DNA of 64,000 nt from Theropithecus gelada. Its lineage: Eukaryota; Chordata; Mammalia; Primates; Cercopithecidae. The notes beneath the pieces are model-generated. The model saw only the letters and a list, made by a program, of their open reading frames with translations, was not told where the DNA came from and made no database searches. The position numbers and the translations under genes are program-made. Positions 53,883 through 63,574 of this stretch are shown piece by piece (the first letter of the stretch is position 1; each line of letters begins with the position of its first letter). The stretch covers positions 86,783,783 through 86,847,782 of the forward strand of contig NC_037668.1 of the NCBI RefSeq assembly GCF_003255815.1, written 5' to 3'.

Positions 53883-54108
53883 TTTCACAGTCAGGAATTC
53901 ATTCCTTCTAAAAACCTGTGCTAAGGAGACATGGCAAGGTGTTCTGGGCCTACAGAGATATGGGCAGAACTGGGTCAGAAGAGTAAAATGGACACTAAAG
54001 CTCTAAACCTGCCCACCAAGGTTCACAGTTTATTTTAAATTGGAGCCATTTTGTGTCATTGCAAAGGAGGGTGAATATGTTTACGGTTGTAAAATTCTGC
54101 TCTTCTTT
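53883..54108. other. Unassigned with short L2-like part
   Basis: 'attccttctaaaaacctgtgctaagg' may be reverse-strand L2. The rest is unassigned. Confidence 0.4.
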
Positions 54109-54266
54109 CACAGAATTTCAGAGTAGATGGGTTGGTACAAGCTATCTTGTCTGACCACCTCCACATGGTAGAGACCTTAAGGCCAGGAAAGGGAAGCTCT
54201 GGCTTGATACTTCACAAGGGCTTGAACCCAGACACAGTGTTCTTTCCAATAGGGGTCACTGCCAAT
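54109..54266 (-). mobile_element. MIR3-like fragment
   Basis: 'acagaatttcagagtagatgggttgg' then 'caagggcttgaacccagacac' resembles MIR3. Confidence 0.55.
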
Positions 54267-54279
54267 CTAAAGAATTGTC

Positions 54280-54408
54280 TCATCTGCATATGGGACTAGG
54301 AACCTCTAACTCATAGCACTTTTCTGAGGATAATAAGAACAAAGGGATAGGAAAATGTTTTGTACGCAAATCCAATACATGTCTGACTAGAGGTATTATT
54401 AATTTCAA
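54280..54408 (+). mobile_element. MIR SINE 3' half
   Basis: 'gtctcatctgcatatgggac' and 'ctgaggataataagaacaaagg' fit the plus-strand MIR 3' half. Confidence 0.5.
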
Positions 54409-54713
54409 ATAGTCATGTGATGCTTCTTCAGTGATGCTAAAGGAGGGACCTGTGGCAGGGCTTCTAGGAGGTATGGCTCAAACATACAAATGTGCTTTAA
54501 TATGTCTTTAGTCAGTATACTGACATTATTTAGAAGTTTAATCAACGTTGAAGGTAGAGAATATCTGATGTGTTTGTCAAAATGAGTGCCTGCATGTTGA
54601 AAGATATGGTTTACCAAGAGTCCCCAACCTGCATGCATATAGAAACCTGGAGATTAAAGCCTGAAAGTGGGTGGTAGGAATTAAAATCTACCTCCTTCAT
54701 TATGTTGATGGCT
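54409..54713. other. Single-copy sequence
   Basis: About 300 bp before an Alu, with no recognised repeat or gene. Confidence 0.45.
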
Positions 54714-55020
54714 TTTTTTTTTTTTTTTTTTTTTTTTTGAGACAGAGTTTTGCTCTTGTTGCCCAGGCTGGAGTGCAGTGGTATGATCTCAGCTCACTGC
54801 AACCTCCCCCTCCCTGGTTCAAGCAATTCTCCTGCCTCAGCTTCCCGAGAAGCTGGGATTATAGGCATGTGCCACCACACCTGGCTAATTTTGTGTTTTT
54901 AGTAGAGACAGAGTTTCTCCATGTTGGTCAGGCTGGTCTTGAACTCCCGACCTCAGGTGATCCGCCCGCTTTGGCCTCCCACAGTGTTGGGATTATAGGT
55001 GTGAGCCACCATGCCCAGGA
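54714..55020 (-). mobile_element. AluS SINE, minus strand
   Basis: Complete Alu with a 24-base T-run at the left. No clear target duplication was found. Confidence 0.92.
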
Positions 55021-55282
55021 GACTTTTTTTTTTTTTCTTTAATTTAACTGCAGGGATGGGCTTCATATTTTCTTTAAACCTCGGGTGAGCCCATCCAGAA
55101 TTATATCTTCAAGTCTGATCTAGCCTGTGGGCCACCTCTACTATTGTAGGTGTTCACATCATGTAGTGTCTTTCCTCTGCACTATTGGCATCTTCTTCCC
55201 TTTGTCCAGTGGACACCATGACCATGTTACCATGACTTAGCCCTGAGACCAGGGTGGCAGGCCAAAGATGTTGGAGGGCAGA
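55021..55282. other. Single-copy sequence
   Basis: No recognised repeat or gene. Confidence 0.45.
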
Positions 55283-55500
55283 AAGAACACGCACCCGTCT
55301 GGTGGATTAAGGTTGGATCTCAGCTCTGCCTGCCATCTACTAGCCGAGCAAGGGACATAATCTCTCTGATCAAGCCTCGGTTTCCGCATTTGTAAACATC
55401 TAATACTCACCACCCAAGGTTGTGGTAAGGAATAAATGAGATGACAGGTATGAAAGGTTCAGCCCATAGAAGATGTTCAAATATGATAGCTTCCTTCTAC
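55283..55500 (+). mobile_element. MIR SINE, near full length
   Basis: 'ccgagcaagggacataatctctctgatcaagcctcggtttccgc' shows the plus-strand core, with tail 'atagaagatgttcaaatatg'. Confidence 0.82.
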
Positions 55501-55645
55501 TTGTTACAAATCCTACCTACTGTTCAAAACTCCATGCAGATTGCAGCCCCTCCAGCCTTCTCTGACCTCTTCAGCTCATGGGACACTTTCTCTTCTGAAT
55601 TTCAATTTGTCCTCCATGGCTTGTGAATTAGTAAACAATCCTTGG
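55501..55645 (+). mobile_element. L2-type LINE fragment
   Basis: 'aaatcctacctactgttcaaaactcc' and 'ccagccttctctgacc' fit plus-strand L2. Confidence 0.55.
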
Positions 55646-55990
55646 CATTACTAGGCAACTTTTCGTGTGTATGTGGGATACATTGCCACAATTTGGTCAT
55701 CAGCTCCCTAAAGGCACTTTTCTCCTTCTCATGAGCTTAATTCCTTATCTTTTACTGTTGAGCAGGCATTGCCTTGTGTGAAATTTTCTCATAACAACCA
55801 TGTAAGGGAGAGGGCACCATGAACTGGACACTCTAATGAGGCAACTGGCTCACAAAGTTGAATAGCTGGAAAGAAATCAGTAAACATATAGTGTTCACGG
55901 TCACCAAGCAGACCAAGCAAGATAGTGTGGATGATCCAACTTAATCCCACTTCCACTTCCGTAAAAATAATGCAAAGTGTAATTTTCTGA
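55646..55990. other. Unassigned; weak MIR-like piece near 55760-55880
   Basis: 'tcataacaaccatgtaagggagag' could be a decayed reverse-strand MIR. Otherwise nothing is recognised. Confidence 0.4.
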
Positions 55991-56545
55991 GTGAAAGTGC
56001 GGTCGCTGAAAAATGTCCCCCTAAGATATCAGGTCCTCATCCCTGAAAGCTGTGATTATTTCCTTAAATGGAAAAAGGTGTGATTAAGTCAAGGAGCTTG
56101 AGTTAGTGAGATTATTTTGGAGAGTCCAGATGGGTCCTGAATGCCATCACAAATGCCCTTTTAAGAGAGAGGCAGAGGGAGATTTAACACAGACAGAAAA
56201 GAAGGCAATGTGTGGAAAGAAGCAGAGAGGGAGATTAGACTGCTTCAAAGCAGCCATGGATGCTGCATCCGAGAGAGAGATGCTACGCTGCTGGCTGTGA
56301 AGATGGAGGAAGGGGCCATGACCCAAGGAATACAAGGAATGTATCTCTAGACACTGGAAAAGGCAAGGAAATGGAGTCTCCCCAGGAGCCTCTGCAGAGA
56401 GTGCGGCCCTGACAACACCTTGATTTCAGCTCAGGGACACTGATTTCAGACCTGTGACCTCCAGGACTGTAAGAGAACAAACGTGTGTTGTTGTGAGCCA
56501 CCAAGTTTGTGGTCATTTGTTACAGCGTCAATAGGAAACTATGAC
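55991..56545 (+). mobile_element. MLT1-type (MaLR) LTR
   Basis: A long plus-strand LTR has 'aggtcctcatccctgaaagctgtg', 'aagatggaggaaggggccatgacccaagg', 'acaacaccttgatttcagctc' and the end 'tttgttacagcgtcaataggaaact'. No internal region is present. Confidence 0.85.
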
Positions 56546-56654
56546 ATCAAGTGAGGGGAAAAAATAGCAGAAATAAAGAAATAAGAATGAGGTGTGGAAC
56601 TAATGTGGGGGATTTGAAATAGCCCTGCAGAAAATCTCCACAGACCTGAGTGCT

Positions 56655-56814
56655 TGTCTCCATAATTTCACCAACTGGCTATTTCATCTGGAGCAGATTA
56701 CTTCACCTCCGTGAGCCAGAATCTCCTCATCTGGAAGACAGGATGAAAACCTACCTGTCATATGTGGATGCTCGGTAAAGGGCAGCTGCTATTACATTAA
56801 TATTAAAGAATGAC
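56655..56814 (+). mobile_element. MIR SINE
   Basis: 'gagcagattacttcacctccgtgagccagaatctcctcatctgg' is the plus-strand MIR core. Confidence 0.78.
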
Positions 56815-57198
56815 AAAACACGGCCGGGTGGCGGAGGTGGGTTCTACCTCTCCTTTTGTGGAACACAATAGCTGAACCGATGTGACCCACTGATGAAATT
56901 CAATAGGAACCCTCTATACTCACTTTACAAGGAGAGAAAGAAGTAAAAAGATAGAGCTCTATTAATTTTATGTTTTGCCCTCATACTTTTTCACCCTTAT
57001 ACTTTCATTTAGGTCTTTGGTTTTTGCCCATCCCAGAAACCTGTTAAGATGGCATATGACTTAGCACAAAATTATACATTTAGTCATTTCAAGTTTAAAA
57101 AAGAAAATATTATGCCTATAGGTGATATTCTGTAGGGACCACCAAGACCCCAAGACTCTTCACATGAACCCGTCTTTGAGCCACTGCTAGAACCTAGC
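56815..57198. other. Unassigned sequence
   Basis: About 380 bp with no recognised repeat or gene. The first bases 'cggccgggtggcgg' resemble an Alu start but do not continue as Alu. Confidence 0.5.
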
Positions 57199-57430
57199 TG
57201 ACACTCTGAGATTGTTCTGCCACCTACTAGCTGGGTGAGCTTCGGGAAGATCCTCGTCTGCTCTCTGACTCAGTTACTTTGTCTGTAAAATGGGAATACC
57301 ACCTTCCTCAAAGGGTGCTTTTGTGGAAAGATTAAAATAATACAGGAAAGCACTTAGCATGGGCGTATATAGTCAGTGCTCATGAATTAGTAGTTTCTTA
57401 GCACTGTTATTGTTATTATTGTTACTCCGC
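57199..57430 (+). mobile_element. MIR SINE, near full length
   Basis: 'cacctactagctgggtgagcttcgggaagatcc' and 'gtctgtaaaatgggaatacc', then tail 'ttattgttattattgtt'. Confidence 0.85.
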
Positions 57431-57524
57431 TCTTAGGGAACCTAATTAACTGTAGAAACATTTCATGTCCTGTATTTTTGAACCAGTTAGCTTCTGTAGG
57501 CAGGAACCTTGTGTTACTCAAACA

Positions 57525-57770
57525 GCAGAGCTTAGTGATTAAGAGAAACGAAGGTAGAGGCTGTAGTTTGCATTCTATTCCCACCATTTACTGTGTGGTA
57601 CTGTGTGATACTGAGTCAATCATGTAAACTCTGATCCTCCGCTTCCTCATCTGTAATATCAAATGATAATAGTATTTATCTCACAGAATTGTTATGCAGA
57701 GTATATAAGACAGTGCTTTTAAAGCTGGCATACGCAGGTAGTAGGCACTCAGTCAATATTCAATGAATTA
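57525..57770 (+). mobile_element. MIR SINE, near full length
   Basis: 'gagcttagtgattaagagaaacg', 'ctgatcctccgcttcctcatctgtaatatc' and 'gcaggtagtaggcactcagtc' are in MIR order. Confidence 0.82.
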
Positions 57771-57789
57771 AATTCCTTCGCTTGAATTT

Positions 57790-59240
57790 CCATTTAAAAA
57801 TAGAGAAAAAAAAGTCTGAAGATCTGAAGCAAAGAACGTTATTGGGCTCTTCACCACATGGGAAAACTGCAGCTTGGTGCCCGACCTCTGCCTTCATTTT
57901 ATAAGGCGCAGGGTTTTCAGTTACTCTTGGTGTTTCTAGGAGGTTGACTTCTCAGGAAACTGTACCTGTCTCTCCCAGAAACCTGAGGTGTTTGCCTGGA
58001 GAAAAATCCCTTAGCCAAGAGACCGTTGTGACCTTTCACAGGCAAATTTACTTACAGCTGAGGGCGGGAAGAGGTCTAGGGAGCTCCCCTTCCAAGGGCA
58101 CCGGGCTGTGGGAATTTCCTCCAGGGCCTTCCTGGGCCGGCCCTGGCCACGCCTCACTGAGCTCCTTGCAGTTTCTGTCAGCGCTGAAACTGCTGTGGAA
58201 AGTTCAGCTTGAGAAGAGGGAACTGCGGTGTTTTGCTTTTTTTCTTTCTTTTTGAAAGCCGAACAACCCTAAGACTTGATTTAGATATCTTAACCCAAAC
58301 CAAATGCTTTTCTGACGGGTGACCACCTCGAGGAGCAACCAGGCAGGGCACTTTGACTCTCTGAGGACACTGACACTGGCGGGAGCCAGATCTCTCCAGA
58401 AATCAAATGGCACAGGTTCACACGCCACCAGGGACTGCTGGAATGTTGCTTTGTTTTTGACTCTGAATTTACAGTCTCACTCCTCCTTCCCCGCCCCCTG
58501 GAACGCGATTTATTATTGTGCAGACCTAGTGGCTTTTCTCCAACTTTATTTCTTTTTTCAGAAATAAACAAGGGTTTTACAGCTCCATAACCTCTCCAAA
58601 GTTTGTTTGTTCTTCCCTCTGTACAGTGTGGGCCATGTTCGTTCCCTGGGAAAGTCTCTTCCCTAATTATTTTCACATTTCGACAGCTTTTGTTTCTTCT
58701 TTCTGTGAGGTTTATGAAAACGCTGATGGTGGATTTGCTTCAGGCTAACTTGTACCGTAAACATTTTCTCCTAGGCACATGGGAGCCTCGGTGACCGGGG
58801 ACCATGTTGCTATTCCTTATTGTGTACAATGCCAGGAGGAAATTTTAAAATCCTGAAACACTCTTTTTGAGGGCTGGAAGAAAAATATGTAAATTGGTAA
58901 TACAGAGAAAATCTGCTAATCTTGTACAAGGAATCTTGGACAATACCACGTAGGTAAGAGCCAGCTGAGGAAAGGGCTGCCTCAAACACTGAGCTTTCGT
59001 TCTAGGTTGAGCTCTTTCTGCCTCCCACCACAGACTGAAATTTGTTGTGTTTTAAGGAAATAAAGATTTTTAAATGAAAAGCTAATATGTTTTAGGAAAA
59101 TCTTGGGATTCTGGGATAGGTAAATGTTTGTTCCAGCCAGAAGGTGTAACCCTAATCTTGATGTCTGCATATTCAGTTTGAAGACTGAAGAATCTTTCTG
59201 CCAATAGCAATCCTGAGTTCTAGAAGACACACAGGCTCAA
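57790..59240. other. 1.45-kb repeat-free block
   Basis: This is the longest stretch in the window without a recognised repeat. 58040-58230 is GC-richer and carries GGGAATTTCC (58110-58119), a consensus NF-kappaB motif. Frames up to 128 codons on the minus strand (58290-58676) have no domain. No paired splice signals or promoter set the block apart as an exon. Confidence 0.55.
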
Positions 59241-59244
59241 AAGG

Positions 59245-60170
59245 ATGGTGTGTTGTTTCTTTCTCTCATCGTAATATGGTTGTCCATGCCTTGCTTGTTT
59301 CTGTACAACCTCTCCCTCCATCCACCTCTGGATAGCGCTACCACCTATGGCTCCAGGACCTCAGATTCATGTCTCCAGGCTGCCATAGCATCTCACCTGA
59401 TATCAGACAGAAACTTCAAGCCCACTCTGTTGAAAATGGAATTTTTGCTCTTTCCCCCAATCTGTGCTCTCTCCAAATTCCCCACCTGGTGACACCATCA
59501 TCCCCTGAAGCCCTTGCAGGAAGCCTGGAGTCCTTCTAACTCCTTGCTGTCTTGCCTGATCGTGCCTTGAGTTCTGTTTATTCTACCTGCCCAACGTCTC
59601 TCAAATTTGTCCACCTTTCTCTTTCCCCACAGCCATTTGCCTCATTCAGACTCTTACTGCCTCTCACCTAGACCAGTGCTGCAGCCTCCTTGCTGGTCTC
59701 CATCAAATCTCACTCTCCCTACCCCCCATGAAAATAATCTCCAGAGCTACAAGAGTGTTCTGACCGCAGTATCATCGCTTCCCTGCTTAGAAACCACCTA
59801 TGTTCCTCTCACCCTATGCAGCTGGTCCAAGACCTGAAGCATGGCACTCAGAGGCCTCCCTAAGCCAGTCCCAGGCTTGCTCTGCCACTCAATGGCCACA
59901 TCCATATGCCCTTCCACATGTGGCCACTCCCTGAAACACTTGCCATGCTCTTCTGTGCTCCATGCTGGTCCCTTGACTTAGGGTGCGCTTCTCCCTCTTC
60001 TCTAGCTGGAAAAAAAACCAAACCCCTCCTTATGCTTAAAGGCCCGATTCAAACCCCAGCTCCTCTATGAAGCCTTCCTGAATTCCTCGAAGCAGAGTGC
60101 TGCTCCCTCCAAGTGTTTCTGAAGCAGCTTGTACACATCTTCGCACTATACCCCTTCTACCCATTGTAGA
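59245..60170 (+). mobile_element. Long L2 LINE segment
   Basis: More than 900 bp of plus-strand L2, reaching upstream of the usual 3' fragment. It has 'caacgtctctcaaatttgtccacctttctctt', 'gcagcctccttgctggtctcc', 'cttccctgcttagaaaccacc' and 'cctatgaagccttcctgaattcc'. It is the longest L2 in the window. Coding capacity is lost. Confidence 0.8.
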
Positions 60171-60758
60171 GTTTGGCCTATGGGAGAGACTTAAGATGGG
60201 CATGGGCATAGGAGGCCTTACTGAGCCCGTTTCAAGAGAGGCTCATTTGGGGACGTGCTTGTGGTGATGAGGGTGAACACATGGCTTCCAGCATTACTCG
60301 GAAAACCATGGACAGAGGTTTGGTCTAGGTCTAAGGGTGACTGAGGAGACTGGAACAGGGCAGGGGCTGCTATTATAGGCAGCAAATTGTGTCCCCTTCA
60401 GAGATCCCCTTTGAGAATGAAAGGGAAATCAGCTTGGACCTCCTCTAACTCCAGGTGCTACGGATTGTCTGGATCCTCCTGCTACCATGTACTTCCACCC
60501 CCTTGGACCCATGGGGGGTCAAGCCTAAATTTTTCGTGTCCCTTAAACATGAGGAATTAAAGTAGGGGCCAGCCTGGCTCACGCTCCCACCTCCCCCGAC
60601 TCTGATCTGGCCCTGACTCAGCTTCTGTTGCATAGGAAGAAGTGTCAGGATGCTTCCAAGATGATCTCACTTTTGCCTGTTGGCACATGTTTCATTCGGG
60701 AATAGGATAGCAAAGAAGCTCTGGGGTTGAGGGCAGGGGTCCCCCTGCTAAGACTTGA
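60171..60758. other. Single-copy sequence
   Basis: About 590 bp without recognised repeat or gene. Confidence 0.5.
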
Positions 60759-61088
60759 ATGAGACAGTAAGGATTCTCAGATCTGAGAGGCCTAAATTCC
60801 AGTGCTTGATTCATTCGTGCAAACTCACTCTTCAGAGAGCCTACTCTACCCTAGGGATTGAAGCTAGCATCTTTGTTGTACAAGAACTCTTAACTCAATG
60901 TGGGAGGTGCCTTCAGGGGCCTGCCCAGCCCCTGTCTGTATGATAGGGATTAGCACCCTTGTTCTGTTTGCAGTACAGGGTTGTGAGGACCTGCTCTGTA
61001 GACCCCTGGGTCAAAGTTAGGGATATGGCATATGCCAGGTGCAGTGTCTAGCACACTGTGGATGCTCAACAAATATCCATTGGGAGCA
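60759..61088 (+). mobile_element. MIR SINE pieces with intervening L2-like sequence
   Basis: The MIR 3' part 'gtacagggttgtgaggacctgctctg' and tail 'gtggatgctcaacaaatatcc' are recognisable. The 5' part near 60760-60815 is separated by about 80 bp that looks like reverse-strand L2. Confidence 0.5.
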
Positions 61089-61344
61089 TGAGAGTAAATG
61101 AATGGTTTCTGCTCTCAGACTTATTGGAGAAGGGCATGACCATTTACAGAACACCCGCTGTGCTTCACTGATGTCACAGCAGGGCGCACACAACTACAGC
61201 TAGGCCTTCCACCACACTGTCTCCCTCTGGGTCTTTGTGTGCCTCTGATGTCTTTTTCTTGCTCTCATGATCTCTCTTCTCTTTGCCCACTTCACTCTCA
61301 CTCCGATGCAGGTGTCCACCTCTCCCTCTCTCTCTCTCGTATTT
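61089..61344. other. Pyrimidine-rich single-copy sequence
   Basis: A CT-rich stretch ends in a TCTC run at 61319-61338, directly before the L1 target site. Confidence 0.55.
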
Positions 61345-61358
61345 AAAAGTGAAACAGC
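61345..61358. repeat. Target-site duplication, copy 1 of 3
   Basis: AAAAGTGAAACAGC, preceded by TTT. This is a TT/AAAA-type L1 endonuclease target. Perfect copies recur at 61682-61695 and 61880-61893. Confidence 0.92.
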
Positions 61359-61681
61359 GGTGTTTGGTTTTCTGTTCTTGTGATAGTTCACCGCATGTTC
61401 TCACTCATAGGTGGGAACTGAACAATGAGATCACTTGGACTCGGGAAGGGGAACATCACACACCGGGGCCTATCATGGGGAGGGGGGCGGGGGGAGGGAT
61501 TGCATTGGGAGTTATACCTGATGTAAATGACGAGTTGATGGGTGCAGCACACCAACAAGGCACAAGTATACATATGTAACAAACCTGCACGTTATGCACA
61601 TGTACCCTACAACTTACAGTATAATAATAATAAATAAATTTAAAAAAAAAAAAAATAAAATAAAATAAAATAAAATAAAAT
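61359..61681 (+). mobile_element. L1PA 3' end with 5' inversion
   Basis: 61359-61388 is the reverse complement of the last part of ORF2 upstream of the direct segment. From 61389 the element runs forward through the ORF2 end and 3'UTR to an AAAAT-repeat tail. This is the pattern left by twin priming. The 3'UTR has a run of G-tracts at 61475-61497. It has few changes, so it is a fairly young L1PA. Confidence 0.9.
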
Positions 61682-61695
61682 AAAAGTGAAACAGC
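61682..61695. repeat. Target-site duplication, copy 2 of 3
   Basis: AAAAGTGAAACAGC between the L1 tail and the Alu start. It serves as the right duplication of the L1 and the left duplication of the Alu. Confidence 0.93.
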
Positions 61696-61697
61696 AG

Positions 61698-61879
61698 GGC
61701 CAGGCGTGGTGACTCACGCCTGTAATCCCAGCTACTAGGGAGGCTGAGGCAGGAGAATCACTTGAACCTGGGAGGAGGAAGTTGCAGTGAGCCAAGATTG
61801 CACCACCGCACTCCAGCCTGGGCAACGGAGTGAGATTCCATCTCAAAAAATAAAAAGTAAAAAGAATAAATAAATAAAG
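61698..61879 (+). mobile_element. Alu with left/right arm fusion (internal deletion)
   Basis: The Alu start (GGCCAGGCGTGG) runs to 'taatcccagc' and then directly continues as right-arm sequence 'tactagggaggctgagg'. About 130 bp between the two 'cccagc' words is missing. The tail is AAAT-rich. The right arm is well preserved. Confidence 0.92.
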
Positions 61880-61893
61880 AAAAGTGAAACAGC
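61880..61893. repeat. Target-site duplication, copy 3 of 3
   Basis: AAAAGTGAAACAGC after the Alu tail. Confidence 0.93.
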
Positions 61894-61934
61894 TTTGGGG
61901 CTGACTGCAGTTGGATGCAACCTGGAAGTTCTAT

Positions 61935-62055
61935 GACTATCCACCCCTTTGAGGGCTAGGATCCAGGTCAGTTCGTTCACCACAGTGTGCCTGACACCTA
62001 GCATTAGAGGTCATATTTAGTAGGAACCCCAAAAATTGTTGCATAAACACATTGG
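61935..62055 (+). mobile_element. L2 LINE 3' fragment
   Basis: 'gagggctaggatccaggtcagttcgttcaccacagtgtgcctgacacc' follows the plus-strand L2 end. Confidence 0.6.
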
Positions 62056-62448
62056 TTTATATATGTGGGTGAGGAATATATGCTTGGGAATGCTGAGGGG
62101 ACCAGGACAGAACCAAAGAACACTGAGCAAAAAGCTACAGTTTTGCTCTAGCTTTGGTCTAAGCTTTAAAAGATGGGTTGAAAAAATTCCTTGAGGCTTT
62201 TAGAATGTCCAGCCAAACTCCCTGTGTGAGAAATCCGATGGAGATTGTGAGTAGAAGCTTCTCTTGGGAAGGAAGAGGTTGTATCTAGAAGCACCATCTC
62301 TGGGTTTTATCTCTTAGAAACATGAGGACCTGGGAGCAGGGCGCTCTACAGAAGCCTGATGTTTTGGGAGCACGTGATGCAACATTCCTGACATCAAGCA
62401 AGAGTCACCTCATTAAGATCTTAACTGCAATAGAGGTCCCTCCTCCTG
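62056..62448. other. Single-copy sequence
   Basis: About 390 bp with no recognised repeat or gene. Confidence 0.45.
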
Positions 62449-62576
62449 TTCTGCTCTGGATGGTCGCATCAACCTGCACAAGTCCCTACTCTTTAGGCCC
62501 TATCCCATCTGTTAAATGAAGTGTTCAGGTTAGATGATCCCTAAGGACTCTACTGCTCTTGGATTTGTGAAATTAG
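62449..62576 (+). mobile_element. MIR/MIR3 3' half
   Basis: 'cccatctgttaaatgaagtgttcaggttagatgatccctaaggactc' resembles the MIR-type 3' end. Confidence 0.6.
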
Positions 62577-63126
62577 GTAAGGGATGATCTGGAAATTTAA
62601 ATAGGATTCCATGTCAGGGGGCTTTACCCTCACAGGACAATGGGAAACTAGGCTCTGATTGATTTCATTGCCTGCAGCACTGAATATGTCTGAGTTGCAG
62701 GCTGACTCATACAGGCCCTTCTAGAAGAGCTACTGGCCCACAGAGGATGCTGCCTTCACTCTGAGGGTGGTCACCAGTACATGTGAAGAAATCCAGGTCT
62801 CTGCAGTACAAGTGTCCATAATGGGAGAAAAAACAAATATTTCACAACTGTAAGAAAAATAGTAGTTGGTTGCCTATTCATGTTTATATTTCTCCCTTCA
62901 AGTGGTCTTCCCACCTCACAACACACATACATGCATATGACCACAACTAATGTGATCAGGCAGTGTATACCTCCTAAACCACACACGTCCACATGTGCTC
63001 TTGTGGACATGCAACATACTTACATGTGTTACCTGGACACATGCCTTTGACATATATAGAGATTCTACATGTTCCACACACACGCATATCCTGCATATTC
63101 AGACATTCCATTTTTGCCCTCATCTA
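62577..63126. other. Single-copy sequence
   Basis: About 550 bp. The right half is rich in CACA and ACAT words but is not a clean microsatellite. No gene is recognised. Confidence 0.5.
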
Positions 63127-63127
63127 C

Positions 63128-63568
63128 TAGCATGTCCCAATTCCTGGAATGTGGCAAAAGAGAATTAAGGATGCAGATGGAATTAAGGTTGCTAATCAGC
63201 TGACTTTATCTGAGTGGGCCTATGTAATCACAAGAGTCCTTAAAAGGTGGAGGAAGGAGGCGAAAGAATCAGCATCCAAAAGAATCGATGTCCAAATGTG
63301 ATGTGAGAAAGACCAGCCTTGGCTGACTTTGAAGACGAAGGAAGGGGCCATCAACCAAGGAATACAGGCAGACTCTAGTTGAAAAGGCAGGAAAATGGAT
63401 TCTTCCCTAGAGCCTCCAGAAAGCGGTAAAGCTTCCCACTGCCTTGATTTTAGCCCAGTGAAACCTGTGTCCAGCTTCTTACCTCTGAAACTGTAAGATT
63501 ATTAATTTGTGTTGTTTTAGACTGTGAAGTTGTGGTAATTTGTTATAGCAGTGATAGGAAATGAACAC
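63128..63568 (+). mobile_element. MLT1A/B-type (MaLR) LTR
   Basis: 'atgcagatggaattaaggttgctaatcagctg', 'cacaagagtccttaaaagg', 'ccactgccttgattttagcccagtg' and 'ggtaatttgttatagcagtgataggaaatg' are in LTR order. The first ~60 bp of the LTR is degraded. No internal sequence is present. Confidence 0.9.
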
Positions 63569-63574
63569 CCACAG

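Noticed and set aside
54671..55042. 123-codon plus-strand ORF
   Set aside because: Same artefact of a minus-strand Alu, starting with a poly-Phe stretch from the T-run.
56822..56840. Alu-like start 'cggccgggtggcgg'
   Set aside because: The similarity stops after about 14 bases, so no Alu is called.
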